Assembly (NCBI GenBank): GCA_022710975.1
Contig: JAKLGA010000012.1
Location: 186,001-250,000, forward strand
Length of the DNA stretch: 64,000 bases
DNA from: Myxococcota bacterium
GTDB lineage: Bacteria > Myxococcota > B64-G9
Reading direction: 5' to 3'
The notes below the pieces were generated by a model. That model was given only the letters and a program-made list of their open reading frames with translations. It made no database searches and was not told the DNA's origin. Below are positions 44,399 to 54,055 of the stretch, in pieces. Position numbers and translations under genes: made by a program. Numbering within the stretch: the stretch's first letter is position 1; every line of letters starts with the position of its first letter.

Positions 44399-46312
44399 TT
44401 GGAGCGGCAGCGCACATTCCTCTCGTTCCTGTTCTGCTGTGTGGTGGGCGTGGCGCTCACCGCCCTGCTGCTGTACGGGGGCGAGCTGCTGCTCGCGGCC
44501 TACTGGCCCGAGCAGGCCAGCCCCGATCACGTGCTGCCCTACCTGCTGGTGGGCCTGAACGGGCTGGTGGTGGGCGCCGTGTTGACCTACCTGTCCAGCC
44601 TGCGCCTGGGCTTCGACCTGCGCCTGCTCCGCCTGCGGATCGAGGGCTTCTCGCGGGAGAGCTACTTCCCGGGGCTGGACGGCTTCCTGGCCTCCCTGCT
44701 GGTCGTGCTCGTCCAGCTCGCGCGCGATGGCTGGCAGGTCAACCTGGACAGCGCCGTGGCGCTGCTGCTGCGCTTCGAGGCCCACTACGGCCTGCTGTGC
44801 TTCACCGCCTTCGGCGTGTTCCTGGCCCGCGGCGGCGGCCTGTTCTACCCGATGTTCGTCGGCCTGCGCTACCTGCGCTTCAAGATGATCACCGGCATCA
44901 CGGTGATCGGCGTGGCCCTGGGCGTGGCCGGCCTGGCGGTCGTGCTCAGCGTGATGAGCGGCTTCGAGAGCGACCTCAAGGGCAAGATCCTCGGCACCAA
45001 CGCCCACGCCATCATCCAGAAGCGCGGCCTGGACTTCACCGAGTACCGCACGATCGAGGAGAAGGTGGCCCGGGTGCCGGGGGTCGTGGCCTCCTCGCCG
45101 TTCGTCTACAACGAGGTCATGGTCACCTCGGAGTACAACCTGGCCGGCGTGTTCATCAAGGGCATCGATCCGGCCAGCGGCCCCAGGGTGCAGCAGCTCA
45201 CCCTGGACGAGGGCAGCCTGGAGCTGCTGGCCCACCCGGAGCGGCTGGACGCCTACCTCGAGCAGCAGCTGCTCAAGAGCCTCCCCCCGGAGGCCCGGGG
45301 GCAGGCGGCGCCACCCCCGCCCGCGCCGGCCCCGGCCGACGGGGGCGCCCACGCGCCGGCCGGCGCCGATCAGGGCGGCTCGGATCGGCCCGCGGCCGGC
45401 CCCGGCGAGGGCGGCGAGGCCCGCCCGGCACTGGCGCCCCCGCCCCCGGACGACGCGGACTCCGACGAGGTGCCCATGCCGCCCGCGCTGTTCGGCGGCG
45501 CGGCGCCCGTCAAGGCCCTGCCGGGCATCCTGATCGGCAAGGAGCTGAAGAAGATCCTCAAGGTGCACCTGGGCGAGCGGGTGAACGTGGTCTCGCCGCT
45601 GTCCGAGGAGCTGGGCCCCTCGGGGCCGGTGCCCAAGGCGCGCGCGTTCCGCGTGGCCGGGGTGTTCTACACCGGCATGTACGAGTACGACGCCAAGTCG
45701 GTGTACGTGACCCTGCCGGAGTCCCAGCGCTTCTTCGGCCTGGGCGACGCGGTCACCGGCATCGCGCTGAAGCTGGTGGACATCGACCGGGCCGGGGACA
45801 TCTGCAAGGACATCGTGGCCGCGCTGGACGGCTACCCCTACTTCACCCGCACCTGGTACCAGATGAACAAGAACCTCTTCTCCGCGCTGAAGCTGGAGAA
45901 GGTGGGCATGTTCATCGTGCTGATCATCGTCATCCTGGTGTCCGCCTTCGGCATCATCTCCACCCTGATCATGCTGGTCTGGGAGAAGATCAAGGAGATC
46001 GCCATCCTCAAGTCCATGGGCGCGACCGGGGACGGGGTGATGAAGATCTTCATGGTGGAGGGCATGGCCATCGGCGTGGTGGGCACGCTCCTGGGGGTCC
46101 TGCTCGGCCTGGGCGCCTGCCTGGCGCTCAGCCAGTACGGCCTGGAGCTGGACCCGGAGGTGTACTACATCGAGGCCCTGCCGGTGAACATGGACCCGCT
46201 GGAGTTCGTGCTGATCTCCGGCATCGCGCTGCACATCAGCTTGCTGGCGACCGTCTACCCCTCCCGGCGCGCATCCCGCTTGCGGCCGGTGGAGGGGTTG
46301 CGGTACGACTGA
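44399..46312 (+). CDS. Lipoprotein-releasing system permease (LolC/LolE family) with extra N-terminal membrane domain
   Basis: 637 aa; canonical LolC/E proteins have about 400. TTG start at 44399, 4 nt after GGAGG. Residues 1-150 add three or four membrane helices ([37 protein letters not shown] and others) absent from ordinary LolC/E. The FtsX-like permease then begins ([20 protein letters not shown], then [18 protein letters not shown]). Its periplasmic domain is split by about 70 residues rich in Pro/Ala/Gly (about 300-370). C-terminal helices carry [21 protein letters not shown]. With LolD next door it should extract lipoproteins from the inner membrane. Only one permease gene is present, so a homodimer is likely. 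Confidence 0.9.
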   Translation: MERQRTFLSFLFCCVVGVALTALLLYGGELLLAAYWPEQASPDHVLPYLLVGLNGLVVGAVLTYLSSLRLGFDLRLLRLRIEGFSRESYFPGLDGFLASLLVVLVQLARDGWQVNLDSAVALLLRFEAHYGLLCFTAFGVFLARGGGLFYPMFVGLRYLRFKMITGITVIGVALGVAGLAVVLSVMSGFESDLKGKILGTNAHAIIQKRGLDFTEYRTIEEKVARVPGVVASSPFVYNEVMVTSEYNLAGVFIKGIDPASGPRVQQLTLDEGSLELLAHPERLDAYLEQQLLKSLPPEARGQAAPPPPAPAPADGGAHAPAGADQGGSDRPAAGPGEGGEARPALAPPPPDDADSDEVPMPPALFGGAAPVKALPGILIGKELKKILKVHLGERVNVVSPLSEELGPSGPVPKARAFRVAGVFYTGMYEYDAKSVYVTLPESQRFFGLGDAVTGIALKLVDIDRAGDICKDIVAALDGYPYFTRTWYQMNKNLFSALKLEKVGMFIVLIIVILVSAFGIISTLIMLVWEKIKEIAILKSMGATGDGVMKIFMVEGMAIGVVGTLLGVLLGLGACLALSQYGLELDPEVYYIEALPVNMDPLEFVLISGIALHISLLATVYPSRRASRLRPVEGLRYD

Positions 46313-46320
46313 GGCCGGCG

Positions 46321-47030
<710 letters not shown>

Positions 47031-47034
<4 letters not shown>

Positions 47035-49652
47035 ACCCGAGGCGCCGCACGCCCGCGCTTCGCCACCTCCGCACCTGGGTGCTCGCCCTGGCCCTGCTGG
47101 GGCTGGCCCCGGCCCCGGCCGGCGCCGACGATCCGGGCGAGCCCCTGGCGGCGGTCGTGGTGCGCGGCAACAAGCGCGTGGAGAACGACGCCATCCGGGT
47201 CGTGCTCCAGTCCCAGCCCGGCGAGCCGCTCTCCCGCACCCAGCTCGCCGCGGACCTCAAGGCCATCTACGGCCTGGGCTACTTCGCCGACGTGCGGGCC
47301 GAGCTGGAGGACTCAGACGAGGGGCCCAAGCTCGTGTTCGTGGTCACCGAGAAGCCCTCGATCGCCTCGGTGGACTACCGCGGCAACGAGGAGGTCGACA
47401 ACGAGAAGCTCAAGGAGGTCGTGGACATCCAGCCCCTGAGCGTGCTCGACGTGGCCAAGATCCGGGCCAACGAGGTGAAGATCCGCGATCTGTACGTGGA
47501 GAAGGGCTTCTTCCTGGCCGAGGTGACCCACGAGCTGAAGCCGGCCCCGGACAACAGCGTGGCGCTGACCTTCGTGGTGCACGAGCGGGCCAAGATCCAG
47601 GTGAAACGCATCACCTTCATCGGCAACCTGAAGGTCGCGGAGGACGAGCTGGAGTCCGGCATCGAGACCCGCGAGGGCAGCTTCTGGTCCTGGCTGACCT
47701 CCTCCGGCACCTACAAGGAGGAGGGGCTCAAGCGCGACGTGATGCGCATCCAGGACTACTACTACAACCACGGCTACCTGAACGTGAAGGTGTCCGAGCC
47801 GCTGGTGGAGATCAGCCGCGACCGGCAGTACCTGTACGTGACCATCCCGATCGAAGAGGGCGAGATGTACCGCTTCGGCCAGATGGCCTTCTCGGGCGAT
47901 CTGCTGGTGCGGGACGAGGACCTCCGGGGGGCCATCCGGGACGCCATCGACGACGGCGCCCAGGGGCTGGTGCTGTCCGAGGCGCTCGAGCGCCGCCTGC
48001 TGGAGAAGCTGTCCGCGGCCGAGGTGCGCGCGCTCATGCTGGAGGTGCTGGGCGGCCTGCTGGCCGAGGTCGAGGCGCGCCTGGACGCCGGGGTGTGGGA
48101 GGAGGACGCGCCGCCGCGGACCCCGGGCGAGGAGCTGTACGAGCTCTTGCGCGCGGAGATCGAGACGGCGCTCAAGACCCGCATCCTGTCGGCGCTGCTG
48201 GCGGTGCAGCCGGGCGAGATCTTCAACCGCGCGCTGCTCGGCCAGAGCCTGTTCAAGGTCCAGGACATCTACAAGGACCGCGGCTACGCCTACGTGGACG
48301 TGGTCCCGGGCACCAAGATCGACGCCGAGAGCCGCATCATCGATCTCGACTTCAACGTGCAGAAGGGCCAGAAGGTCTTCATCGAGCGCATCGAGGTCAA
48401 GGGCAACACCAAGACCCGCGACAAGGTCGTCCGCCGCATGATGCGGGTGTACGAGGGCGAGTACTACTCCGGCAGCGGCCTGGAGCGCTCGCGCCGGCTG
48501 GTCAACAGCCTGGGCTTCTTCGAGAAGGTGGACATCACCGAGCGGCGCGGCAGCGCCCCGGATCGCATCGTCATCACCGTCGAGGTCAAGGAGCGCCAGA
48601 CCGGCACCTTCCAGGTGGGCGCGGGCTTCTCCTCGGTGGAGAACTTCATCGCCACGGCCCAGGTCTCCCAGCAGAACCTGTTCGGCCGCGGCCAGACCCT
48701 GGCCCTCATGGCCCAGCTCTCCAGCCTGCGCCAGTTCTTCTCCCTGCAGTTCGTCGAGCCGAACATGTTCGACACCGACATCCTGTTCAGCGCGCGGGTG
48801 TACAACACCCAGCTCGACTACATCAACTTCGTGCGCAAGGCCACCGGCGGCTCGCTCACCCTGGGCTACCGCTTCTTCGACTTCTGGCGGGCGAACTTCA
48901 CCTACAAGATCGAGGACGTGGACGCGGACGGTGACCTGCTGGTCGGCAATCTGTTCCAGGACGGGCTGACCTCCAGCGTGGAGGGCATGGTGGCCTGGGA
49001 CACCCGCGACAATCAGCTCTTCCCCTCGGACGGCTGGCTGCTGCAGGCCTCGATCGAGTGGGCCACCCCCTTCCTGGGCAGCGAAAACGACTTCATGCGC
49101 ATGGAGGGCATCGCCCGCTACTACTACCCGATCATCTGGGGCATCGTGTTCAAGGCCAACCTGAGCCTGGGCTACGTGACCTCCTTCGCCGACGAGGGCG
49201 TGCCCATCTTCGAGCGGTACTTCGTGGGCGGCATCTACACCGTGCGCGGCTTCGAGCCGCGCTCGATCGGCCCGCGCGAGCCGGTGGGCGCCGTGGACGA
49301 TCCGGCGGCCACCACCATGCCGTTCAACGTGGGCGGCACCAAGCAGTTCCTGGCCAACGTCGAGATCGAGTTCCCCATCATCCCGCAGGTCAACATCCGC
49401 GGGGTGGTGTTCGTGGACGCCGGCAACGCCTTCGGCGAGACCGAGGCCATGTTCGACGACCGCTACGACAAGACCACGACCCTGGGCCAGAGCCGCAAGG
49501 AGACCGTGGGCGGCCTGTACTGGTCCACGGGCTTCGGCTTCCGCTGGTTCTCGCCCATCGGGCCGCTGCGCTTCGAGTGGGGCATCCCGCTCACCCGGCG
49601 GCCGTCGGACAAGGACATCCTGTTCGAGTTCACCATCGGCAACTTCTTCTGA
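47031..49652 (+). CDS. bamA: Outer membrane assembly factor BamA with insertion in POTRA4
   Basis: 873 aa. ATG overlaps the lolD stop. Signal peptide (about 1-32), five POTRA domains, then the Omp85 beta-barrel. Barrel landmarks: the [11 protein letters not shown] motif of the conserved loop 6 and a C-terminal ITIGNFF-like beta-signal ending in Phe. POTRA1-3 and 5 look normal. POTRA4 ([10 protein letters not shown] ... [12 protein letters not shown]) is interrupted by about 90 residues (roughly 302-390) that are helical ([40 protein letters not shown]). BamA folds and inserts outer-membrane proteins; POTRA5 and 4 contact lipoprotein partners, so the insert may be a docking element. Next genes encode the chaperone Skp and LpxD/LpxA. 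Confidence 0.96.
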
Positions 49653-49728
49653 CTGCCCGCGCCCGGCGGCTTGAATCGCCGCCCGGCGCGCGCCGTCGAA
49701 ACCGCAGGTCGATACGGAGGACATGGAC

Positions 49729-50268
49729 ATGAAGACGACAACCTGGCTGGGCCTCGGCGTGGCCCTGGCGGCGCTGCTGGCCGGCTCGGACGCGCTCGCC
49801 CAGGGCAAGATCGGCTACGTCAACCTGAACTCGGTGCTCGAGGGCACCGAGGAGGGCAAGGCGATCGTCGGCAAGCTGCAGAAGGAGTTCGAGGCCAAGC
49901 AGAAGGAGCTGCAGGCCAAGATGAAGGACTTCGAGGAGCGCGCCAAGCAGTTCCAGAGCCAGGCCAAGATGCTCAAGGACGACGTGCGCGCCGAGCGCAT
50001 GAAGGCCCTGGCCCAGGAGGAGCAGCAGCTCCAGGGGCTGCTCATGCAGTACCAGACCGACATCAACAAGAAGAAGGGCGAGGCCCTGGGGCAGTTCGAG
50101 GTCAAGCTGCGCGCGATCATCGAGACCGTGGCGCAGAAGGAGGGCCTGGACTACATCCTGCGGCACGAGGTGCTGCTGTTCGGGCCGCCCAAGATGGACA
50201 TGACCAACGACGTGATCCGCGAGTACGACAAGAAGTTCCCCAAGAAGGCCGCCGCGCCGGCCAAGTGA
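49729..50268 (+). CDS. skp: Periplasmic chaperone OmpH/Skp
   Basis: 179 aa from the ATG at 49729, 8 nt after GGAGG; the ATG at 49723 is only 2 nt away from it and is rejected. Signal peptide (MKTTTWLGLGVALAALLAG to ALA), then the Skp pattern: IGYVNLNSVLEGTEEGKAI, a long charged coiled-coil tentacle (about 45-135), and a return strand (LRAIIETVAQKEGLDYILRH). It shields unfolded outer-membrane proteins on the way to BamA, which is encoded just upstream. A Lys/Ala C-terminal tail follows. Confidence 0.93.
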   Translation: MKTTTWLGLGVALAALLAGSDALAQGKIGYVNLNSVLEGTEEGKAIVGKLQKEFEAKQKELQAKMKDFEERAKQFQSQAKMLKDDVRAERMKALAQEEQQLQGLLMQYQTDINKKKGEALGQFEVKLRAIIETVAQKEGLDYILRHEVLLFGPPKMDMTNDVIREYDKKFPKKAAAPAK

Positions 50269-50293
50269 GCCCGCGGACGACCCGGCTGCCGCC

Positions 50294-51304
50294 TTGACGC
50301 TCACGCTCAGCGACCTGGCCACCGCCCTGGGGGCCGAGCTCCGGGGACCGGACCGGCCCGTGACCGGGGTCGAGCCCCTGGAGACCGCCGGCCCGGACAG
50401 CCTCAGCCTGTGCCTCGAGCGCCGCCACGTGGGCGGGCTCGCGGCCTGCCGGGCCGCGGGCGTGCTGCTGCCCCGGGCGCTGCTCGGGCTGGCCGGGGAC
50501 GCACCCTGCGCGCTGCTCGTGGTAGAGGACGGCCGGCTGGCCCTGGCCCGCGCGCTCGGCCTGCTGCACCCCGCCGCGCGGCCCGAGCCGGGCCTGGCCC
50601 CCGGCGCGCTGGTGGACGCCGGGGCGCGGCTCGGGCCGGGCACGCGCGTGGAGCCCGGGGCCCGCGTGGAGGCCGGCGCCGAGTTGGGTCCGGGCTGCTG
50701 GGTGCAGGCCGGGGCGGTGATCGGCGCCGGGGCGGTGCTGGGGGCCGGCTGCCGGATCGGCCCGCGCGCGGTGGTGGACGGCTGCTGCCGGCTCGGCGCG
50801 CGGGTGCGCGTGGGCGCCGGGGCGGTGCTGGGCGGGGAGGGGTTCGGCCTGGCCCGGGACGGCGCCCGGTGGCTGCGCATCCCCCAGGTGGGCCGGGTGG
50901 TGCTCGAGGACGACGTGGAGCTCGGGCCGCTGTGCAACGTGGACCGGGCCACCCTGGGCGAGACCCGCATCGGGGCGGGCAGCCAGCTCGACGCCATGGT
51001 GCACGTGGGGCACAACGCCCGCGTCGGCCGCGGCGTGTGCATCGCCGCCCAGTGCGGGCTCGCGGGCAGCGTGGTGATCGAGGACGGGGCGGCGCTGGGT
51101 GGGCAGGTGGGGGTGGCCGATCACGTCACCATCGGGGCCGGGGCGCAGGTGGGGGCCAAGTCGGGCGTGGGCTCCCGCGTGCCCGCGGGCGCCCGCGTGG
51201 CGGGCTACCCGGCCTGGCCCGTGCAGCACTGGCTGGGGAGCCTGCGCGCCCTGCGCCGGCTGGTGCCCCGGCGGCGGGGCGCGCTGACGCGGGAGGAGCC
51301 GTGA
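50294..51304 (+). CDS. lpxD: UDP-3-O-acylglucosamine N-acyltransferase
   Basis: 336 aa with a TTG start at 50294. It adds the N-linked acyl chain in lipid A synthesis. An N-terminal uridine-binding domain (LSDLATALGAELRGP) precedes a left-handed beta-helix of hexapeptide repeats (GALVDAGARLGPGTRVEPGA onward). The catalytic His sits in MVHVGHNARVG, followed by IAAQCGLAGSVVIEDGA. The C-terminal helix (SLRALRRLVPRR) closes the trimer. The stop overlaps the lpxA GTG. The usual fabZ gene between lpxD and lpxA is missing here. Confidence 0.95.
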   Translation: MTLTLSDLATALGAELRGPDRPVTGVEPLETAGPDSLSLCLERRHVGGLAACRAAGVLLPRALLGLAGDAPCALLVVEDGRLALARALGLLHPAARPEPGLAPGALVDAGARLGPGTRVEPGARVEAGAELGPGCWVQAGAVIGAGAVLGAGCRIGPRAVVDGCCRLGARVRVGAGAVLGGEGFGLARDGARWLRIPQVGRVVLEDDVELGPLCNVDRATLGETRIGAGSQLDAMVHVGHNARVGRGVCIAAQCGLAGSVVIEDGAALGGQVGVADHVTIGAGAQVGAKSGVGSRVPAGARVAGYPAWPVQHWLGSLRALRRLVPRRRGALTREEP

Positions 51305-52080
51305 TCCAGGTGCACGCGAGCGCGGTGGTGGAGCGGGGCGCGGAGCTCGGCGAGGACGTGCAGGTCGGCCCGGGCGCGGTCATCGGCCCCCACGTCAGCG
51401 TGGGCCCGCGCACCTGGATCGGCCCCTACGTGATCCTGGACGGCCACACCCGGCTGGGCGCCGACTGCCGCGTGTACCCCCACGCCGTGCTGGGCACCCC
51501 GCCGCAGGACGTGAAGTACCACGAGGAGCCCACCCGGCTCGAGATCGGCGACCGCAACCTGATCCGCGAGTTCGTCACCATCCACCGCGGCACGCCCCAG
51601 GGCCGCGGCCTGACCCGCATCGGCTCGGACGTCTTCCTGATGGCCTACTGCCACGTGGCCCACGACAACCTGGTCGAGGACCACGTGATCGTGGCCAACA
51701 ACGCCCAGCTCGCCGGCCACGTCCACCTGGGGGCGCACGCCATCATCGGCGGCACCAGCGCCGTCCACCAGTTCGTGCGGGTGGGCGCGCAGGCCTTCGT
51801 GGGCGGCGGCAGCGCGGTGGCCATGGACGTGGCGCCCTTCTGCCGGGCGGCCGGCAACCGGGCGCGGGTGCGCGGCTTGAACCACGTGGGCCTGCGGCGC
51901 CGCGGCTTCGACGAGGCCGACATGCGCGCGCTCCGGAAGGCCTACCGGCTCACCTTCCACACGAACCTCCTGCTGCTGGAGGCCGCCCAGCGCATCGACG
52001 ACGAGCTCGTCCCGCAGTGCCCCGCCCTCAGGGAGTTCACCGACTTCCTGCGCTCGTCCGAGCGCGGGCTGACCAGGTGA
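51301..52080 (+). CDS. lpxA: UDP-N-acetylglucosamine acyltransferase
   Basis: 259 aa, standard length; GTG start overlapping the lpxD stop (GTGA). First step of lipid A synthesis: O-acylation of UDP-GlcNAc from acyl-ACP. Hexapeptide-repeat beta-helix (VQVGPGAVIGPHVSVGPRTW), catalytic His in MAYCHVAHDNLVEDHVIVAN, and GGGSAVAMDVAPFCRAAGNRA before the C-terminal helical bundle (RALRKAYRLTFHTNLLL). Everything expected is present. Together with lpxD it shows that the organism makes lipid A. Last gene of the lysS-lol-bam-lpx run. Confidence 0.97.
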   Translation: MIQVHASAVVERGAELGEDVQVGPGAVIGPHVSVGPRTWIGPYVILDGHTRLGADCRVYPHAVLGTPPQDVKYHEEPTRLEIGDRNLIREFVTIHRGTPQGRGLTRIGSDVFLMAYCHVAHDNLVEDHVIVANNAQLAGHVHLGAHAIIGGTSAVHQFVRVGAQAFVGGGSAVAMDVAPFCRAAGNRARVRGLNHVGLRRRGFDEADMRALRKAYRLTFHTNLLLLEAAQRIDDELVPQCPALREFTDFLRSSERGLTR

Positions 52081-52081
52081 G

Positions 52082-52681
52082 TCAGGGCGCGGGGCGGCAA
52101 TCGAACACGAGCTGGAGCGCGGTGTGGCCGCTGCCTCCCAGGGCGAAGGCCAGGCCGGTGGCGTCCCACGAGGCCGAGTAGATGGGCATGTGGTCCTCGT
52201 CGCAGAGCTGCAGCAGGCCGGGCGTGGTGACCTTGAACTGGCCGCCGTCGGGGCACTCGATGCCCACGTCGTAGCCCTTGCCGAACATGCGGTAGAGGCC
52301 GAGCGTGGTCTCCAGGACCCACAGCCTCGTGTCCGGCCTGCGGAAGCTCACGCACGGGTCGCCGTCGCGGCGCAGGCTGAAGTCCCAGTCGAAGCTGGTC
52401 AGGTCCGCCTGGAGGTCGACCGGGTTGGTGAACACGATCTCCACCCCGTCGGCGTAGCTGCAGGAGGTGCCATCCGCGCTGAGCATGCCGTGCGTGCCCG
52501 CGGCCGGCGTGCAGGCCGCGGCCGCCTCCAGGCTCAGCTTCCAGCAGTTGTCGACCTGCTCGAACCACAGGCAGTCGATCTCCTCGCCCGGCAGCTCGTC
52601 CTGGCCGCCGTCGCAGCCCGCCGCCAGCAGGCCGAGCGCCGTGCAGATCGCGATCCGCAGCGTGTGGAAACCCGTGGGCAT
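52082..52681 (-). CDS. Predicted lipoprotein, Cys-rich
   Basis: 199 aa. Signal peptide with lipobox LLAAGC (Cys at about 23); the next residue is Asp, which in Enterobacteria keeps lipoproteins in the inner membrane, though the rule may differ here. The mature part holds seven further Cys (IDCLWFEQVDNCW, AACTP, TSCSYADG, DPCVSFRR, GIECPDG, FDCRP), so disulfide bonds are likely. Beta-rich and of unknown family. The ATG at 52681 follows GGAGGAGG. It converges with lpxA with one base between stops. Confidence 0.75.
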   Translation of the reverse strand: MPTGFHTLRIAICTALGLLAAGCDGGQDELPGEEIDCLWFEQVDNCWKLSLEAAAACTPAAGTHGMLSADGTSCSYADGVEIVFTNPVDLQADLTSFDWDFSLRRDGDPCVSFRRPDTRLWVLETTLGLYRMFGKGYDVGIECPDGGQFKVTTPGLLQLCDEDHMPIYSASWDATGLAFALGGSGHTALQLVFDCRPAP

Positions 52682-52709
52682 GCAGTCACCTCCTCCACCC
52701 CGGCTCCGC

Positions 52710-52738
52710 AGCCTAGCACGTCCGCCGCCGGCGGGGCA
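52710..52738 (-). promoter_or_regulatory. Predicted promoter for the Cys-rich lipoprotein
   Basis: Minus strand TGCCCC (52733-52738, weak), 17-nt spacer, TAGGCT (52710-52715), about 30 nt before ATG 52681. Confidence 0.35.
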
Positions 52739-52748
52739 GCCCGCCTCG

Positions 52749-52777
52749 TTGACAAGCCGGCCTGTTTTTGGGACACA
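52749..52777 (+). promoter_or_regulatory. Predicted promoter for ygeY-ygeW
   Basis: TTGACA (52749-52754), 17-nt spacer, GACACA (52772-52777). Strong -35, weak -10; GGGGAGGGAG follows before ATG 52831. Confidence 0.45.
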
Positions 52778-52830
52778 AGCAGCAGGGAATCACCCCGGGA
52801 ACCCCGCCGCGGCGCGGGGAGGGAGCCGAC

Positions 52831-54036
52831 ATGCCGAAGGAAAACGCCATCCTCGCCCAGGCCCGCAAGTACGAGAGACAGATGGTCCGCTTCATGCGCG
52901 AGCTGATCGCCATCCCGGGCGAGAGCTGCCAGGAGCGCGCCGTGGTCCAGCGCATCAAGGCCGAAATGCACAAGGTCGGTTTCGAGCGGGTCACCATCGA
53001 CAAGATGGGCAACATCCTCGGGCGCGTCGGCCGGGGCAAGCAGGTGATCGCCATGGACGCCCACGTGGACACCGTGGGCGTCGGCTCTCGCAAGGAGTGG
53101 AAGTGGGATCCCTACAAGGGCAAGCTGGCCAAGGGGGTGATCTACGGGCGGGGGGCCTCGGATCAGCGCGGCGGCATGGTCGGCATGGTCTGGGGCGTCA
53201 AGGTGATGAAGGACCTCGGGCTGCTCGAGGGGGCCACCGTCTACGTGGTGGGCAGCGTCCAGGAGGAGGACTGCGACGGGCTGTGCTGGCAGTACATCGC
53301 CAACGAGGACAAGCTCCGGCCCGACTGCGTGGTGATCACCGAGCCCACCAACCTGAACATCTACCGCGGGCACCGCGGGCGGATGGAGATCGGGGTCACC
53401 ACCCGCGGCGTCTCCTGCCACGGCTCGGCGCCCGAGCGCGGCAAGAACGCGGTCTACATGATGGCGCGGGTGGTGCGCGAGATCGAGCGGCTGAACGAAC
53501 GCCTGCGCGACGACGCCTTCCTGGGCAAGGGCAGCGTGACCGTCTCCTACATCGACTGCAAGACCCCGTCCCTGTGCGCCGTGCCGGACGCGGCCTACAT
53601 CCACCTGGACCGGCGCCTGACGCGGGGCGAGACCAAGGCCATCGCCGTGGCCGAGGTCAAGGAGGCCGTGCGCCGGGCCGGGGTGAAGGCCGAGGTCGAG
53701 GTGCTGCGCTACGACACCCCGAGCTACACCGGGCTCAGCTACCCGACCGAGAAGTACTACCCGACCTGGGTGCTCGAGGAGCGCCACCCGGTCTGCAGGG
53801 CCGCCGTGGCCGCCTACCGCGAGGCGCTGGGCGGGAAGCCGAAGGTCGACAAGTGGACCTTCTCGACCAACGGCGTGGCCACCATGGGCATGTCCAGGAT
53901 CCCCACGGTCGGGTTCGGGCCCGCGAACGAGGTCTACGCGCACTCCGTCGACGACCAGGTGCCCGTGGAGCACCTGGTCAAGGCCGCGGCCTTCTACGCC
54001 GCGTTCCCCAGGCAGTTCGTGAAGCAGGCCCGCTAG
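52831..54036 (+). CDS. ygeY: YgeY-family M20 metallohydrolase
   Basis: 401 aa; ATG 52831 has GGGGAGGGAG upstream, so the frame extension to 52768 is not used. M20 zinc-peptidase fold: MDAHVDTVGVG with the first His-x-Asp, GRGASDQRGGM, VGSVQEEDCDG with the catalytic Glu, and late AHSVDDQVPVEHL with the last His. Details (the KEWKWDPYKGKL and FSTNGVATMGMSRIPTVGFG stretches) match the YgeY group found in the ygeW-ygeX-ygeY cluster rather than DapE or ArgE. In anaerobic purine-degradation work YgeY is placed as an amidohydrolase of ureido compounds. Followed at 19 nt by ygeW, as in that cluster, but ygeX, ssnA and xdh genes are absent here. Confidence 0.88.
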   Translation: MPKENAILAQARKYERQMVRFMRELIAIPGESCQERAVVQRIKAEMHKVGFERVTIDKMGNILGRVGRGKQVIAMDAHVDTVGVGSRKEWKWDPYKGKLAKGVIYGRGASDQRGGMVGMVWGVKVMKDLGLLEGATVYVVGSVQEEDCDGLCWQYIANEDKLRPDCVVITEPTNLNIYRGHRGRMEIGVTTRGVSCHGSAPERGKNAVYMMARVVREIERLNERLRDDAFLGKGSVTVSYIDCKTPSLCAVPDAAYIHLDRRLTRGETKAIAVAEVKEAVRRAGVKAEVEVLRYDTPSYTGLSYPTEKYYPTWVLEERHPVCRAAVAAYREALGGKPKVDKWTFSTNGVATMGMSRIPTVGFGPANEVYAHSVDDQVPVEHLVKAAAFYAAFPRQFVKQAR

Positions 54037-54055
54037 CGGGCCCGGGAGGGTCGTC

